A stretch of DNA of 64,000 bases from Saprospiraceae bacterium (GTDB lineage Bacteria; Bacteroidota; Bacteroidia; Chitinophagales; Saprospiraceae), in the NCBI GenBank assembly GCA_029262995.1, contig JAJCYH010000029.1, positions 1-64,000 of the forward strand, given 5' to 3'. Position numbers and translations under genes: made by a program. Shown in pieces: positions 51,601 to 61,381 of this stretch (the first letter of the stretch is position 1; every line of letters starts with the position of its first letter). A model generated the notes under the pieces. It saw nothing but the letters and a program-made list of their open reading frames with translations. It did no database searches and was not told where the DNA came from.

Positions 51601-52097
51601 TCAATCTCGTATTCTCAGGAGTCGGTGTAATATCCCTAGCAGGTATAGTCGTTAACAATGCCATTGTTCTTGTAGATTATATCAACTTGCTTGTCAAGCG
51701 TAAAAGATTAGAATTATCAAAATCGAGTATTTTTGATCTTGATAAAACCCATGTAAAAAACGCTGTTATTGAAGGAGGCGCAACAAGGTTAAGACCGGTT
51801 TTATTAACTGCAATTACTACTGTACTCGGCTTGATACCACTTGCCATTGGTTTTAACTTCAACTTCTTTTCATTTGTTAAAAATTTTGACCCTCAGTTCT
51901 TTATAGGAGGTGATAATACTGCATTATGGGGACCAATGGCTTGGACCATCATATACGGAATCATATTCGCAACATTCCTTACATTAATTGTCGTTCCTGT
52001 GATGTATTGGCTCGCTTACAGTGCAAAGTATTTCTTTAACAAGAAGTCTGTCAATTCAAATAAAAGAACCTTATCTTTAGGTAAAGCGACAAATTAA
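48642..52097 (+). CDS. RND-family efflux permease
   Basis: MPKEQYPDASLPTVYINTPYFGNSAEEIENLISRPLEKEIKSISGIKEV; LALGLLVDNGIVVVENIYRYM. Confidence 0.96.
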   Translation: MKKIIEELREFKLSSVAVDNGTSVFLITFMILLFGLESYNIMPKEQYPDASLPTVYINTPYFGNSAEEIENLISRPLEKEIKSISGIKEVKATCVQDFSIIIAEFESDIDIDLAVQKTKDAVDKAKKELPTDLDQDPDVAEINFSEIPIVSINISGDYNMDDLRNYAEYVQEKIEDLSEVSEAQMKGALEREVKINVDLLKMQSLKIGFTDIENAIAGENVTMSGGELINDGKRRSVRIVGQFESIDEIKNLIVNSENQRPVYLKDIAEVFYGFEERTSYARSGILPVISLNVIKRSGENLLSTADKIKEVIEISERKLPSGVNISLFNDISVYTRNEVNNLENSIISGVILVILVLLFFLGLRNALFVGIAIPLSMLTGILILNIFGVTMNIVVLFSLILALGLLVDNGIVVVENIYRYMQNDYDGHSAAKYGVGEVAWPIIASTATTLAAFLPLLFWPGIMGVFMQYMPITLIIVLSSSLFVALVINPVFTSRFMKVMDSQHLGSSQKKRNKNLLYGTIIMLILASLSHLTGIQWLRNIFVIAALLNLLNHFVLSPSSLVFQDKFLPILENAYNRFISFCLKGKNAMITLLLTVLMLFGAMGLFMKFMPQISFFPTADPLYVNIFVDLPIGSDIEATNKTMIDLEKIVSKVIEPYSEIVEAILTQIGEDTSDPNTPPEPGVTPNKARMTIQFLEYKYRNGISTRKIMEEIRKEIKGSPGVQIVVDQNAQGPPAGKPVNIEIKGEEIDSLLVISNNIKKFINQKNIPGIEELKLDVELGKPELLININRESARRYGISTAQIAGAIRTSVFGTEASKYKVGEDEYPIVIRLDESYRNNISDLINQLITFRNQSNGQIVQVPISSVASFEYSSTYNAIRRLDSKRLITISSNVLDGYNANEINTELRDILTDFDMPEDYTFAFTGEQQQQAEDMAFLNSAFMAAVFFIFIILVTQFNSFISPFIIILTVFFSLIGVLLGYVITGKEFNLVFSGVGVISLAGIVVNNAIVLVDYINLLVKRKRLELSKSSIFDLDKTHVKNAVIEGGATRLRPVLLTAITTVLGLIPLAIGFNFNFFSFVKNFDPQFFIGGDNTALWGPMAWTIIYGIIFATFLTLIVVPVMYWLAYSAKYFFNKKSVNSNKRTLSLGKATN

Positions 52098-52106
52098 AAA
52101 ATTGAT

Positions 52107-52748
52107 ATGGATAATTTAGGAGATAAAAGGCAAAATTATAAAAGACATACATTAAATCTGAATGAGCTTAATGCAGATCCGATTGATCAATTTGCTCAAT
52201 GGTACCAAGATGCCGAGAAAGTTAACATCATTGAACCCAACGCAATGGCATTAGCTACTGCTACCAAAGATGGACGTCCTTCTGTCCGTATTGTTTTATT
52301 GAAAGGATTTAATGCAAAAGGATTTGTCTTTTATTCCAACTATTCGAGTCATAAAGGAAAAGAGCTGGATGACAACCCTCATGCAGCTTTGGTTTTCTGG
52401 TGGGACAAACTTCAAAGGCAAATCAGAGTTGAAGGTATCGTAGAAAAAATATCTGAAAAAGATTCTGAAAAATATTTTCATTCAAGACCTCGTGGTAGTC
52501 AACTTAGTGCCCTCGCCTCTCCACAAAGCAAGGAAATTACCATGAAAGAACTTGAACGTCTTAGGGTTTCCGTTGAAGAACGTTTTGCCGATCAATCAAA
52601 AATTCCATTGCCTGAAAATTGGGGTGGATATATCTTAATACCACAGGCACTTGAGTTTTGGCAAGGCAGGGAAAATAGATATCATGACAGGTTCAGATAC
52701 GTTCAATCTGATGATAACCACTGGAACATAACTAGACTTGCACCTTAA
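52107..52748 (+). CDS. pdxH: Pyridoxamine 5'-phosphate oxidase
   Basis: ATATKDGRPSVRIVLLKGFNAKGFVFYSNYSSHKGKELDDNPHAALVFWW; FWQGRENRYHDRFRY. Confidence 0.97.
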   Translation: MDNLGDKRQNYKRHTLNLNELNADPIDQFAQWYQDAEKVNIIEPNAMALATATKDGRPSVRIVLLKGFNAKGFVFYSNYSSHKGKELDDNPHAALVFWWDKLQRQIRVEGIVEKISEKDSEKYFHSRPRGSQLSALASPQSKEITMKELERLRVSVEERFADQSKIPLPENWGGYILIPQALEFWQGRENRYHDRFRYVQSDDNHWNITRLAP

Positions 52749-52783
52749 CATGTTATTATTTTTTGTATCTTTTGGATAAAAAA

Positions 52784-53248
52784 ATGATGAAATACCTATT
52801 TCTCCCTTTCCTCGCATTGTGCTTAGTGCAATGTAATACTTCTACAAAATCAGACTCCAACGATCAAGAAGTTCTTGCTGAAACAGAATCTTCAAATGGA
52901 ACAATTTACATGTGCCAATGCCATGAAGGAAATGACCAACAATCGGATTCTTTGAGAATGACAAAGAAAGTATATGTCTATTTGGTTCAATCAGAACAAA
53001 CGCCAGATTGCTGTACAAATACCTTAGTAGAAGGCTACGATGCTTACGTTGAAAACTGGATTAACAATAGGCCAGGATCTCCAAAGATCGTTTGGTCTAC
53101 AAATGATCAAAGCACTGATACGATTGCAGCTACAGAAGCCATGAGTTTAGCTTGCGCTATGGAAGAAAAAACATTTGGTATTCACAGTATTGAAAATTTA
53201 AGCCCATCATTCAAAAAATACTACCCAGAATTAACCAAGACTAAATAA
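52784..53248 (+). CDS. Hypothetical lipoprotein
   Basis: MMKYLFLPFLALCLVQCNTSTKSD lipobox. Confidence 0.7.
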   Translation: MMKYLFLPFLALCLVQCNTSTKSDSNDQEVLAETESSNGTIYMCQCHEGNDQQSDSLRMTKKVYVYLVQSEQTPDCCTNTLVEGYDAYVENWINNRPGSPKIVWSTNDQSTDTIAATEAMSLACAMEEKTFGIHSIENLSPSFKKYYPELTKTK

Positions 53249-53362
53249 CTCATTATAGTTTATTCGATTATTATTTCTGATTGTATTAATCAAGTTTATT
53301 ATACAATGCGTCTATAAAGTATTTCTTATTTTGCGCACCGAAATAACAGGAGGATTAATACT

Positions 53363-54673
53363 ATGGACAAACCATCCTTTAAGGAAGCATTTTGGTTTTG
53401 GTTAAAACTAGGATTTATAAGCTTTGGAGGACCAGCTGGACAAATTGCTATCATGCATGAATTTTTGGTTGAAAAGAAAAGGTGGATTTCGGAAAGTCGC
53501 TTTCTCCATGCTTTGAATTACACAATGATACTGCCAGGACCAGAGGCACAACAATTAGCGACATATACGGGATGGTTGCTTCATGGGGTTAGAGGAGGAC
53601 TAGTTGCGGGCATCTTATTTGTTCTTCCTTCAATGATTATATTGCTTGCTTTATCAATTCTCTATGTCAGTTTTGGGAACATCCCATGGGTCTATGCAAT
53701 GTTTAATGGTTTGAAGCCTGCCGTTATGGCAATCGTCATTCTCGCGTTGATAAAGATTGGTAAAAAATCTCTACATACAACTTTTCATTTCATAATAGCT
53801 GGTGCTGCTTTTGTTTGCATGTTCTTCTTTAACATTCCTTTTCCATATATCATTATTGGTTCGTTGATACTTTCTTTTCTTCTTCAAAAGATTGCACCTC
53901 AACTGTTCAAACAAACCAGTGCCGCAAAGGAACAGCTAGCCAAGGAAGAAGATGGATATTATATCAACAGGAATCACTTTCTTAAAGATGCGGGGTTTAA
54001 GCTGCCAAGGTTAGTCAAGCAAATTCTTATTGCTACCGCTTTATGGTTTATTCCGCTTATTATATTTTTTAGTTGGAGCAATGACTTTTCTTTTTGGAAG
54101 CAACTTAGTTTGTTTTTTACAAAAGCTGCTTTTGTGACTTTTGGTGGTGCCTATGCAGTTTTGCCTTATGTCGCTCAGGTAAGCGTTGAACAACTCCATT
54201 GGTTAACAGAACTACAGATGATTGACGGTTTGGCCCTAGGTGAAACGACCCCTGGTCCTCTTGTCATGGTATTAGTATTTGTTGGTTTCATGGCGGGATA
54301 CAACCACTACAACGGTTCTTTATTAATGGGGTCACTTGGTCTGATTACAACCACCTTTTATACTTTCGTACCATGCTTTCTCTTTATTTTTGCTGGAGCA
54401 CCATTAATTGAAAAAACGCTAGAAAATAAGAGAATCAAACAAGCGTTGACTTTGGTTACGGCAGCGGTTGTAGGTGTGATTCTTAATTTGACTATCTACC
54501 TAGGTAAAGTCGTTGTCTTTCCTAACGAGATTTCCGTTTCCGGAATAGATTTTATTACGCTTAGTTGGATTGTCATTTCATTTTTTGCCATTTACAAATA
54601 TAAAATAAGCATGATTAGCTGGATATTTGTAAGCGCAGGTTTTGGGCTCATCCGTTATTTGTTAACAACTTAA
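53363..54673 (+). CDS. chrA: Chromate transporter (long, two-domain ChrA)
   Basis: FWFWLKLGFISFGGPAGQIAIMHE, second half FFTKAAFVTFGGAYAVLPYVAQ...GLALGETTPGPLVMVLVFVGFMAGY. Confidence 0.95.
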   Translation: MDKPSFKEAFWFWLKLGFISFGGPAGQIAIMHEFLVEKKRWISESRFLHALNYTMILPGPEAQQLATYTGWLLHGVRGGLVAGILFVLPSMIILLALSILYVSFGNIPWVYAMFNGLKPAVMAIVILALIKIGKKSLHTTFHFIIAGAAFVCMFFFNIPFPYIIIGSLILSFLLQKIAPQLFKQTSAAKEQLAKEEDGYYINRNHFLKDAGFKLPRLVKQILIATALWFIPLIIFFSWSNDFSFWKQLSLFFTKAAFVTFGGAYAVLPYVAQVSVEQLHWLTELQMIDGLALGETTPGPLVMVLVFVGFMAGYNHYNGSLLMGSLGLITTTFYTFVPCFLFIFAGAPLIEKTLENKRIKQALTLVTAAVVGVILNLTIYLGKVVVFPNEISVSGIDFITLSWIVISFFAIYKYKISMISWIFVSAGFGLIRYLLTT

Positions 54674-54749
54674 GCTTAGAAAAATAAAAATCTGAAATAT
54701 TCTCAAGCAAGGATCGTTTTAGAATAGTATGCAGATCAATCTCTATTCA

Positions 54750-55424
54750 ATGAAGAATATTCAATTGGCGTTTATATTGCTTTTTTGTAATTTATGTTTA
54801 GCACAAAATTCATATTCAATAAGCGCAGGAGTGGGTGTTTCTTTTATTCACAAACCGCTTATACTTGTTGGCAACAATGAATATTCAAGCCCTTATCAAC
54901 TTTCACACACTATTCAGTTATCAAGTATTAATAAGATTAAAGCAAACCGTAGTATTGAATTTGGTTTATCCTATTCCAGAATCGCCATTCAAGACATGTA
55001 TATTTCTTCTGACCAAAATTCAAATATTAGACTTGAGCGGATTAGTAACTACAGCCTTGATATTTCCTATTTAGATTTAAGCATTTTATACCAAATGAAT
55101 TTAAGGAAATTTGAATTTTCTCCTGGAATTAAATTTTCTAAAAGAATTTCAGGAAAAGAAAGGTTCTATAAAGTTTTGTATTATGGCGAGGAAGTAATCC
55201 CAGAGTCCGATATCATCTCGGACACGGTAGATGGCATCAATTTATACAATGCGAGTCTAGTACTAAATATGACCATGAATGTTTGCAACAATTTAGCTTT
55301 TGGGATAGAGGTAAATGGAGGCATTCTAAATTTATTAACAGGAGATAGTCAAGTAGTACCGGTGAGTCATAGTTGGACAAGAAGATTAAATACAATTTAT
55401 TTTAAAGGAATCTATAAAATATAA
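54750..55424 (+). CDS. Outer-membrane beta-barrel-like protein
   Basis: Signal MKNIQLAFILLFCNLCLAQ and alternating beta strands. Confidence 0.65.
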   Translation: MKNIQLAFILLFCNLCLAQNSYSISAGVGVSFIHKPLILVGNNEYSSPYQLSHTIQLSSINKIKANRSIEFGLSYSRIAIQDMYISSDQNSNIRLERISNYSLDISYLDLSILYQMNLRKFEFSPGIKFSKRISGKERFYKVLYYGEEVIPESDIISDTVDGINLYNASLVLNMTMNVCNNLAFGIEVNGGILNLLTGDSQVVPVSHSWTRRLNTIYFKGIYKI

Positions 55425-55519
55425 GTAGATAAAATCAGTTATAAAGAACAAATCATTCCCGTTGAAATTAAAGAACTTTCTTTCATTTGTTTCTATTCTT
55501 AGTTGTTAAAATTGTTTTA

Positions 55520-56160
55520 GCAAATCCAATGATGCCAGTTAGGTCATTGGCTTAGAACATAACTTATTAATCAAACAAAGCAAGCAATACTTACCTGACT
55601 GGAATAGTCTCCATCGAATTACCATCACTAAACCAATTAATCACTTTTCATTTGGCCTTGACCTTGGTGTATTAAACTATAGGCAAAAGAATTTCACCTA
55701 ATTCACGGGCAACATCAATTTTATTGAGAAGAAGTCGTTTTCAGAAAACCGATACAAAGCTATGACGGGAAAATTTAGTCTAAAGCATATCAACATATTG
55801 CCAAGAGTCAACTTTCGAATGCCATGCAATTACATATATTTCTATGCGGCAATGAATTTGAACTATTTGTATCAATTAGAAAAGAAAGCAACACAAACTT
55901 GTAATTATAGTACTATTAGAAGCCTTATGTATTTGAAGATGACTTACTAGAGAATATTTTCAATATGAGCATTGCGTTAGGCATAATACATCAATTGCAA
56001 ATAACTGACCTACTTAGAGAAACGTTGCTGTCTACAATAGTATGTTCTAGTTTGCCTCCTAAGAATGAAGATAGGTTTTTTGATTATGGATTTAATTACA
56101 TCCAAATGACAATTGCCTTTGAACATGGAATAAATTATTTTAGCATTTGCCATAACATCT
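55520..56160 (+). pseudogene. Degenerate outer-membrane beta-barrel gene
   Basis: HNLLIKQSKQYLPDWNSLHRITITKPINHFSFGLDLGVLNYRQKNFT*FTGNINFIEKKSFSENRYKAMTGKFSLKHINILPRVNFRMPCNYIYFYAAMNLNYLYQLEKK with an in-frame stop; later frame changes. Confidence 0.5.
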
Positions 56161-56446
56161 AAATTTGACTCTAACCATTTAACAATCTCATCTTTGCAAT
56201 TTTCATTTTATAATTGGAAATCCAATAATCCTTTCACTTTTTCTAGCTTTAGAATAATGGTCAATAAATTATTTATTGTTTAATGAAATCTAGGTTGATT
56301 AGAATGAATTTAGGCCAAGACTAGAGTTCATAATAATAGAGGTGAATGTATTGAAATGTCATTAAGCACAAGATCTGTTAAGCTTTTGTTAGGAAAATCT
56401 TAATTTTTCATTAACTTGGTTTTATTGTTTACTAAAATCCAACTAA

Positions 56447-59413
56447 ATGAAAACAGTTAGACTACTATTAATTTTCGCATTTTGCTTGATCGTTGGGCTC
56501 AATTATGCCCAAACGGATATAAGCGGAACAGTAACCGATAAAGATGGGTCACCATTAATCGGTGTATCCATTTTAGTAAAAGGAACAACAGTTGGAACGA
56601 CCACTGATTTAGATGGAAGTTTCATGTTGAGTGTGCCTGAAGGAATGGAAGATATCGAAATATCATATCTCGGCTACAGAACCCAGTCTGTCACATCATC
56701 TGCAGATCCCATGATGATTGTTTTATTTGAAGATCTTAATCAGCTCGATGAAGTTGTCATAACAGGATTGGCGACAAGCGTTAAAAGAAAAAATTCTGCC
56801 AACGCTGTAGCCTCAATTTCAGGAGCAGAGTTAACAGGTGTAACACCGCAAAGTACAGTTGAGACTGCCCTTTATGGAAAATTTAAAGGTGCTGAAATAA
56901 AAGCCAATTCAGGTGCTCCAGGAGGAGGAATAGCTTTTAAATTAAGAGGAACGACCTCTATAAGTGGGTCTTCACAGCCATTAATTGTATTGGATGGTAT
57001 TCTTATAGATAATTCATCGATCAAACCAGGTTTAAGTTTTGTATCTGCTTCACAGGCAGGAGGAAGTACAAGAAACCAGGACAACCCTTCCAATCGGCTT
57101 GCTGATATAGATCCAAACGATATTGAATCCATTGAAATCCTTAAAGGTGCATCAGCAGCAGCAATTTATGGATCAAGAGCAGGTGGTGGAGTTGTAATAA
57201 TAACAACCAAAAGAGGTAAGGAAGGGAAAACAAGCGTTAGTTTTAGACAGTCTGTGGGACAAACTTCCATGCTTAACCCTTTAGGTGTTAGAGAATGGAC
57301 CGAAGAAAAAGTACTTGGTTCTGCATTTGCTGGAGATGTAGCTCTATTTAATGAAGCACAAGCAAACGGTACCTTACACAATTATGAAGATGAGTTATAC
57401 GGCAATAAAGGAGCTTTATATAATACAAATCTTAGCATAAGTGGTGGAAGTGACAAGACTAAATTCTTCGTTGGAGGTTCTTACAAAAATGAAGAAGGCA
57501 TTGTAAATAACACAGGCTATAATAAAGTTTCTGCAAGAATAAATGTAGATCATGAAATATCTAAACTATTTGATATTTCAGTTTCTTCCAATTATATATC
57601 GTCATCTTCAGATAGAGGTTTTTTCAATAATGACAACTCCGGAACTACAATGGGTATATCATTTTTGTCAACGCCATCATGGGCACAATTGCAGGCTAAT
57701 GAAGCTGGTGTATTCCCAGCCAACCCATATGCTCCATCGAATTTTCTTGAAACTGCAGAGTTAATAACGAATAATGAATCTGTCAACAGATTTATTGGTG
57801 GTGGTACAGTTACGGCGAATATCATATCCACTAATAACTCCAGTTTGAAAGCAGTCTTTCAGGGAGGACTTGATTTTTACAATTTAAATACAACTGCAAT
57901 ATTCCCTAATAGTTTGCAATTTCAAAGAGATGGTAATGGATTAAACGGTGTTTCATTACAGGGATTTACCAAAAACAAAAACACAAACCTAGCTTTATAT
58001 CTAGTTCATAATTATTACGCCTCTAATGGTTTGTCTTTTAGCAGTTCTGCTGGTATTACTCAATATGATTTTAACCAAAATACAATTTTTGGAGAAGCAT
58101 CCAACCTTATCGGATCTCAGACAAATCTTGATCAAGCAGGTAATAGAAATGTACAACAAGATAGAATAATTCAGCAGGATAAAGGATTCTTTGCACAGGA
58201 GGAAATTAATTTCAATGATCAAATTATTGGAACCATTGGTATAAGAGCTGACAAGTCTTCCAACAATGGAGATGTCAACAAGCTTTATTACTATCCAAAA
58301 GCTAACGTAGCCATTAACTTGCAAAACTTTGACTTTTGGAACGAAAACAGCATGTTCACTCAATTCAAAATCAGAGCAGCTTATGGTGAATCTGGAAACT
58401 TTGCCAACTTTGGATCTAAGTATACAGAACTTAATTCCACTATTGTAAATGGAAGAGCTGGAGTTTTAGTTCCTACCAGATTAGGAAATTCCCTAGTCGG
58501 TCCAGAGCGACAAAAGGAAATTGAATTTGGTGTCGACCTAGAAATAAACAATAGAATTGCTATTGATGCAACCTACTACATCAAAACAGTTGAAGATCTT
58601 TTATTGAATGCAGACGTTCCAACCTCTAGTGGTTTTGCAGATCAGGTCACCAATGCTGCAGAACTTCAAAACAAAGGAGTTGAATTGGGTTTAAATCTTG
58701 CTGTCATTAATAACAGTGACATTCAATGGAACGCAAGATTTGGATTCTGGAAAAATACTGCTGAAGTAACCAGAATGAGTGTGCCTGCTTTTACTACAGG
58801 AGGTTTCGCGGATTTCTTAGGAAACTATATTGTTAAGGAGGGTTATAGTCCAACTACTCTAATTGGTGTAGGACCAAATCCAGATATCGCATTAAATGAA
58901 GGAGATGATTTAACGCTTCAACAGTGGGGAAATTCTGAGGCTGATTTTCAACTTACATGGGCAAATACTTTAAGTTATAAAAACTTTGACTTTTCAATGG
59001 TTTGGCACTTAAAGCAAGGAGGTGAAAACATTAATCTTTCTACCTTACTTTTTGACCTCTCTGAAACCACTCATGATTTTGATGATTTCACCTTAGATCC
59101 AAGTGGAACCATGAGCAATGGTAATTTCAGATTAGCTGAACTAGGAAGTACAACACAATGGTGGATTGAAGATGCAAGCTATCTTAGACTTAGAGAAATT
59201 GGAATCTATTATAACATTCCTGCAGATCTAATTCCAGGAGATGGTACTTATAAGCTTGGTTTCTCAGGAACTAATTTGATTAACATTTTTGATTACAATA
59301 GTTATGATCCTGAAGTTTCTAACTTTGGTTCAACTGAGTTATCAAACGCTGTGGAAGTTACGCCATATCCTTCTTCGAAGAGGTTTGACTTTCATTTCAT
59401 TGCTAATTTTTAA
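56447..59413 (+). CDS. SusC/RagA-family TonB-linked outer-membrane protein
   Basis: ISGTVTDKDGSPLIGVSILVKGTTVGTTTDLDGSF, IDPNDIESIEILKGASAAAIYGSRAGGGVVIITTKRG. Confidence 0.97.
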   Translation: MKTVRLLLIFAFCLIVGLNYAQTDISGTVTDKDGSPLIGVSILVKGTTVGTTTDLDGSFMLSVPEGMEDIEISYLGYRTQSVTSSADPMMIVLFEDLNQLDEVVITGLATSVKRKNSANAVASISGAELTGVTPQSTVETALYGKFKGAEIKANSGAPGGGIAFKLRGTTSISGSSQPLIVLDGILIDNSSIKPGLSFVSASQAGGSTRNQDNPSNRLADIDPNDIESIEILKGASAAAIYGSRAGGGVVIITTKRGKEGKTSVSFRQSVGQTSMLNPLGVREWTEEKVLGSAFAGDVALFNEAQANGTLHNYEDELYGNKGALYNTNLSISGGSDKTKFFVGGSYKNEEGIVNNTGYNKVSARINVDHEISKLFDISVSSNYISSSSDRGFFNNDNSGTTMGISFLSTPSWAQLQANEAGVFPANPYAPSNFLETAELITNNESVNRFIGGGTVTANIISTNNSSLKAVFQGGLDFYNLNTTAIFPNSLQFQRDGNGLNGVSLQGFTKNKNTNLALYLVHNYYASNGLSFSSSAGITQYDFNQNTIFGEASNLIGSQTNLDQAGNRNVQQDRIIQQDKGFFAQEEINFNDQIIGTIGIRADKSSNNGDVNKLYYYPKANVAINLQNFDFWNENSMFTQFKIRAAYGESGNFANFGSKYTELNSTIVNGRAGVLVPTRLGNSLVGPERQKEIEFGVDLEINNRIAIDATYYIKTVEDLLLNADVPTSSGFADQVTNAAELQNKGVELGLNLAVINNSDIQWNARFGFWKNTAEVTRMSVPAFTTGGFADFLGNYIVKEGYSPTTLIGVGPNPDIALNEGDDLTLQQWGNSEADFQLTWANTLSYKNFDFSMVWHLKQGGENINLSTLLFDLSETTHDFDDFTLDPSGTMSNGNFRLAELGSTTQWWIEDASYLRLREIGIYYNIPADLIPGDGTYKLGFSGTNLINIFDYNSYDPEVSNFGSTELSNAVEVTPYPSSKRFDFHFIANF

Positions 59414-59431
59414 AAGATAAACTGAATAAAT

Positions 59432-60748
59432 ATGAAAATTTTAAAATATATATTAGGACTAACTCTATGCTTGACAATCAGCAGTTGTGACATAGACGAT
59501 ATAGACAATCCAAATGGATCCAGTATTTCTGGATTTGATGAAGATGCTACCAAGAGTGCCATGCAAACTTTGGTAACAGGTATCGAAGATTTAACCAGAC
59601 AGGATTTTGCTTTTTATTATGATGTAGTCTCTATTATTGGAAGAGAATATTATTTCTTCACAGCATCTGATCCCAGGTATACGGGTGAGGTTTTAGGCAA
59701 GAATGGGAATCCATTGGATAATGCAGGTTTTTACGGAACTCGTCCCTATCAAGGTAGATATCGTACCATTAAGAATGCTAATATTTTAATAAACGGTGCT
59801 ACAAATTCTTCTTTAATTACTAACGAAGAATTAAATGGATACTTGGGTTATGCAAAGACTATTCAAGCACATGAATACCTGATTGCAGCTAATTTACAAG
59901 GGAGCTGTGGAATCAGAATTAATGTTTCAGATCCAGATAATTTAGGACCATTTACTTCTGGTTATGACGAATCACTAAGTGCAATTAAGAGTTTACTTGA
60001 TGAAGCTGCAACGCATTTACAATCAGCGGGTTCTTCATTCCCATTTGTTCTTTCCGATGCTATGAGTGGATTCGATGATCCACAATCATTCTTAAGCTTT
60101 AACAGAGGCTTAAGTTCAAGAGTTGCTCTTTATCAAGGAAATAAAGCAGAAGCGTTATCAAGCTTAATGGGTTCATTCATGGATATAGGTGGCAATCTTG
60201 ATAATGGTCCAGCTAGATTTTATTCTAGTGCAGGTGGTGATTTTCCAAATAATCTTTTTAGGGTGCCAGATCAGGCTGATGCTATTATTGCACATCCAAC
60301 ATTTATTGCAGACGCTAACCCAGCAGATCTAAGATTATCGAAAGTCATTGAAAGAAGTACAGGTACACTTAGCCTTGATGGTTTGAGTGGAGATTATGAT
60401 GTCTGGGTTTTCCGTTCACTGGAAGATTATGTTCCATTTATGCGAAACGAAGAATTGATATTAATTTATGCTGAAGCAAATATTGGTTCAAATAATGGTG
60501 AGGCCATTTCAGCTATTAATACAATCAGAAATGCTGCTGGCGTAGGAGATTATGCAGGAGCCACTGACGAAGCTGCACTATTAAACGAAGTACTTTATCA
60601 AAGAAGGTACTCCTTATTTGGAGAAGGTCATAGATGGGTTGATATGAGAAGATTAGGAAGATTAAACACATTGCCTAAAGATAGAGCAGGTGATTTAGTA
60701 CATGACCACTTCCCAAGACCAGTTTCAGAAAACGATCCATGCAACTAA
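59432..60748 (+). CDS. RagB/SusD-family lipoprotein
   Basis: LTISSCDIDDIDNPN lipobox; NEELILIYAEANI, AINTIRNAAGVGDY, LLNEVLYQRRYSLFGEGHRWVDMRRLGRL. Confidence 0.96.
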   Translation: MKILKYILGLTLCLTISSCDIDDIDNPNGSSISGFDEDATKSAMQTLVTGIEDLTRQDFAFYYDVVSIIGREYYFFTASDPRYTGEVLGKNGNPLDNAGFYGTRPYQGRYRTIKNANILINGATNSSLITNEELNGYLGYAKTIQAHEYLIAANLQGSCGIRINVSDPDNLGPFTSGYDESLSAIKSLLDEAATHLQSAGSSFPFVLSDAMSGFDDPQSFLSFNRGLSSRVALYQGNKAEALSSLMGSFMDIGGNLDNGPARFYSSAGGDFPNNLFRVPDQADAIIAHPTFIADANPADLRLSKVIERSTGTLSLDGLSGDYDVWVFRSLEDYVPFMRNEELILIYAEANIGSNNGEAISAINTIRNAAGVGDYAGATDEAALLNEVLYQRRYSLFGEGHRWVDMRRLGRLNTLPKDRAGDLVHDHFPRPVSENDPCN

Positions 60749-60763
60749 CTAAATACTATTAAT

Positions 60764-60797
60764 AAAAAAGCCGATGATAAAACATCGGCTTTTTTTA
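60764..60797 (+). terminator. Rho-independent terminator after susD-like gene
   Basis: AAAAAAGCCGATG ATAAAA CATCGGCTTTTTTT. Confidence 0.93.
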
Positions 60798-60814
60798 TAT
60801 CATCAAAGTTCTGT

Positions 60815-61381
60815 ATGATGATTCAAATAAAATTTGCAGAAACAATAAACGAATTAAAGGGTATAATTGAACTCCAAAATAATAATCTATACTCTAATGT
60901 CCCAGAATACGATCTGAAGAAGGAGGGTTTTGTAACAGTCCAACACAATCTTTCATTATTGGAAGAAATGAACAATACACTTCCAAGTGCCATTGCCGTA
61001 CATAACGGTGTAGTCATAGGCTATAGTTTGTCCATGGAAAAATCTTTCAAAAATCAAATCCCTGTTTTAATTCCAATGTTTGAAAAGATAGATAATCTGA
61101 AATTTCTTAATCATAGACTGTCAGAGGTCAAGTATATTATCGGAGGACAAGTATGCATTTTAAAAGAATTTAGAGGAAAGAACTTAATAAAGAATTTATA
61201 CAACCATGCTAGAACACAATATCAAGAAAGATATCCCGTAATGCTCACTGAAGTTTCAAGTGCCAATGAAAGGTCCTTATATGCACATCTTAAATGTGGA
61301 TTTGAAATATTGCACGAGTACCATTTTCTACAAGAAATCTGGTACATATTAATTTGGAATTGGAATCTGACAAAGGCTTAA
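60815..61381 (+). CDS. GNAT-family acetyltransferase-like protein
   Basis: YIIGGQVCILKEFRGKNLIKNLYNHARTQY, EVSSANERSLYAHLKCGFEIL. Confidence 0.8.
   Translation: MMIQIKFAETINELKGIIELQNNNLYSNVPEYDLKKEGFVTVQHNLSLLEEMNNTLPSAIAVHNGVVIGYSLSMEKSFKNQIPVLIPMFEKIDNLKFLNHRLSEVKYIIGGQVCILKEFRGKNLIKNLYNHARTQYQERYPVMLTEVSSANERSLYAHLKCGFEILHEYHFLQEIWYILIWNWNLTKA

Noticed and set aside
56447-60748. Calling the SusC/SusD pair a polysaccharide utilisation locus
   Set aside because: No glycoside hydrolase, SusE/F or HTCS/ECF regulator in the flanks; neighbours are acetyltransferase and peptidase genes, so substrate class is undetermined.
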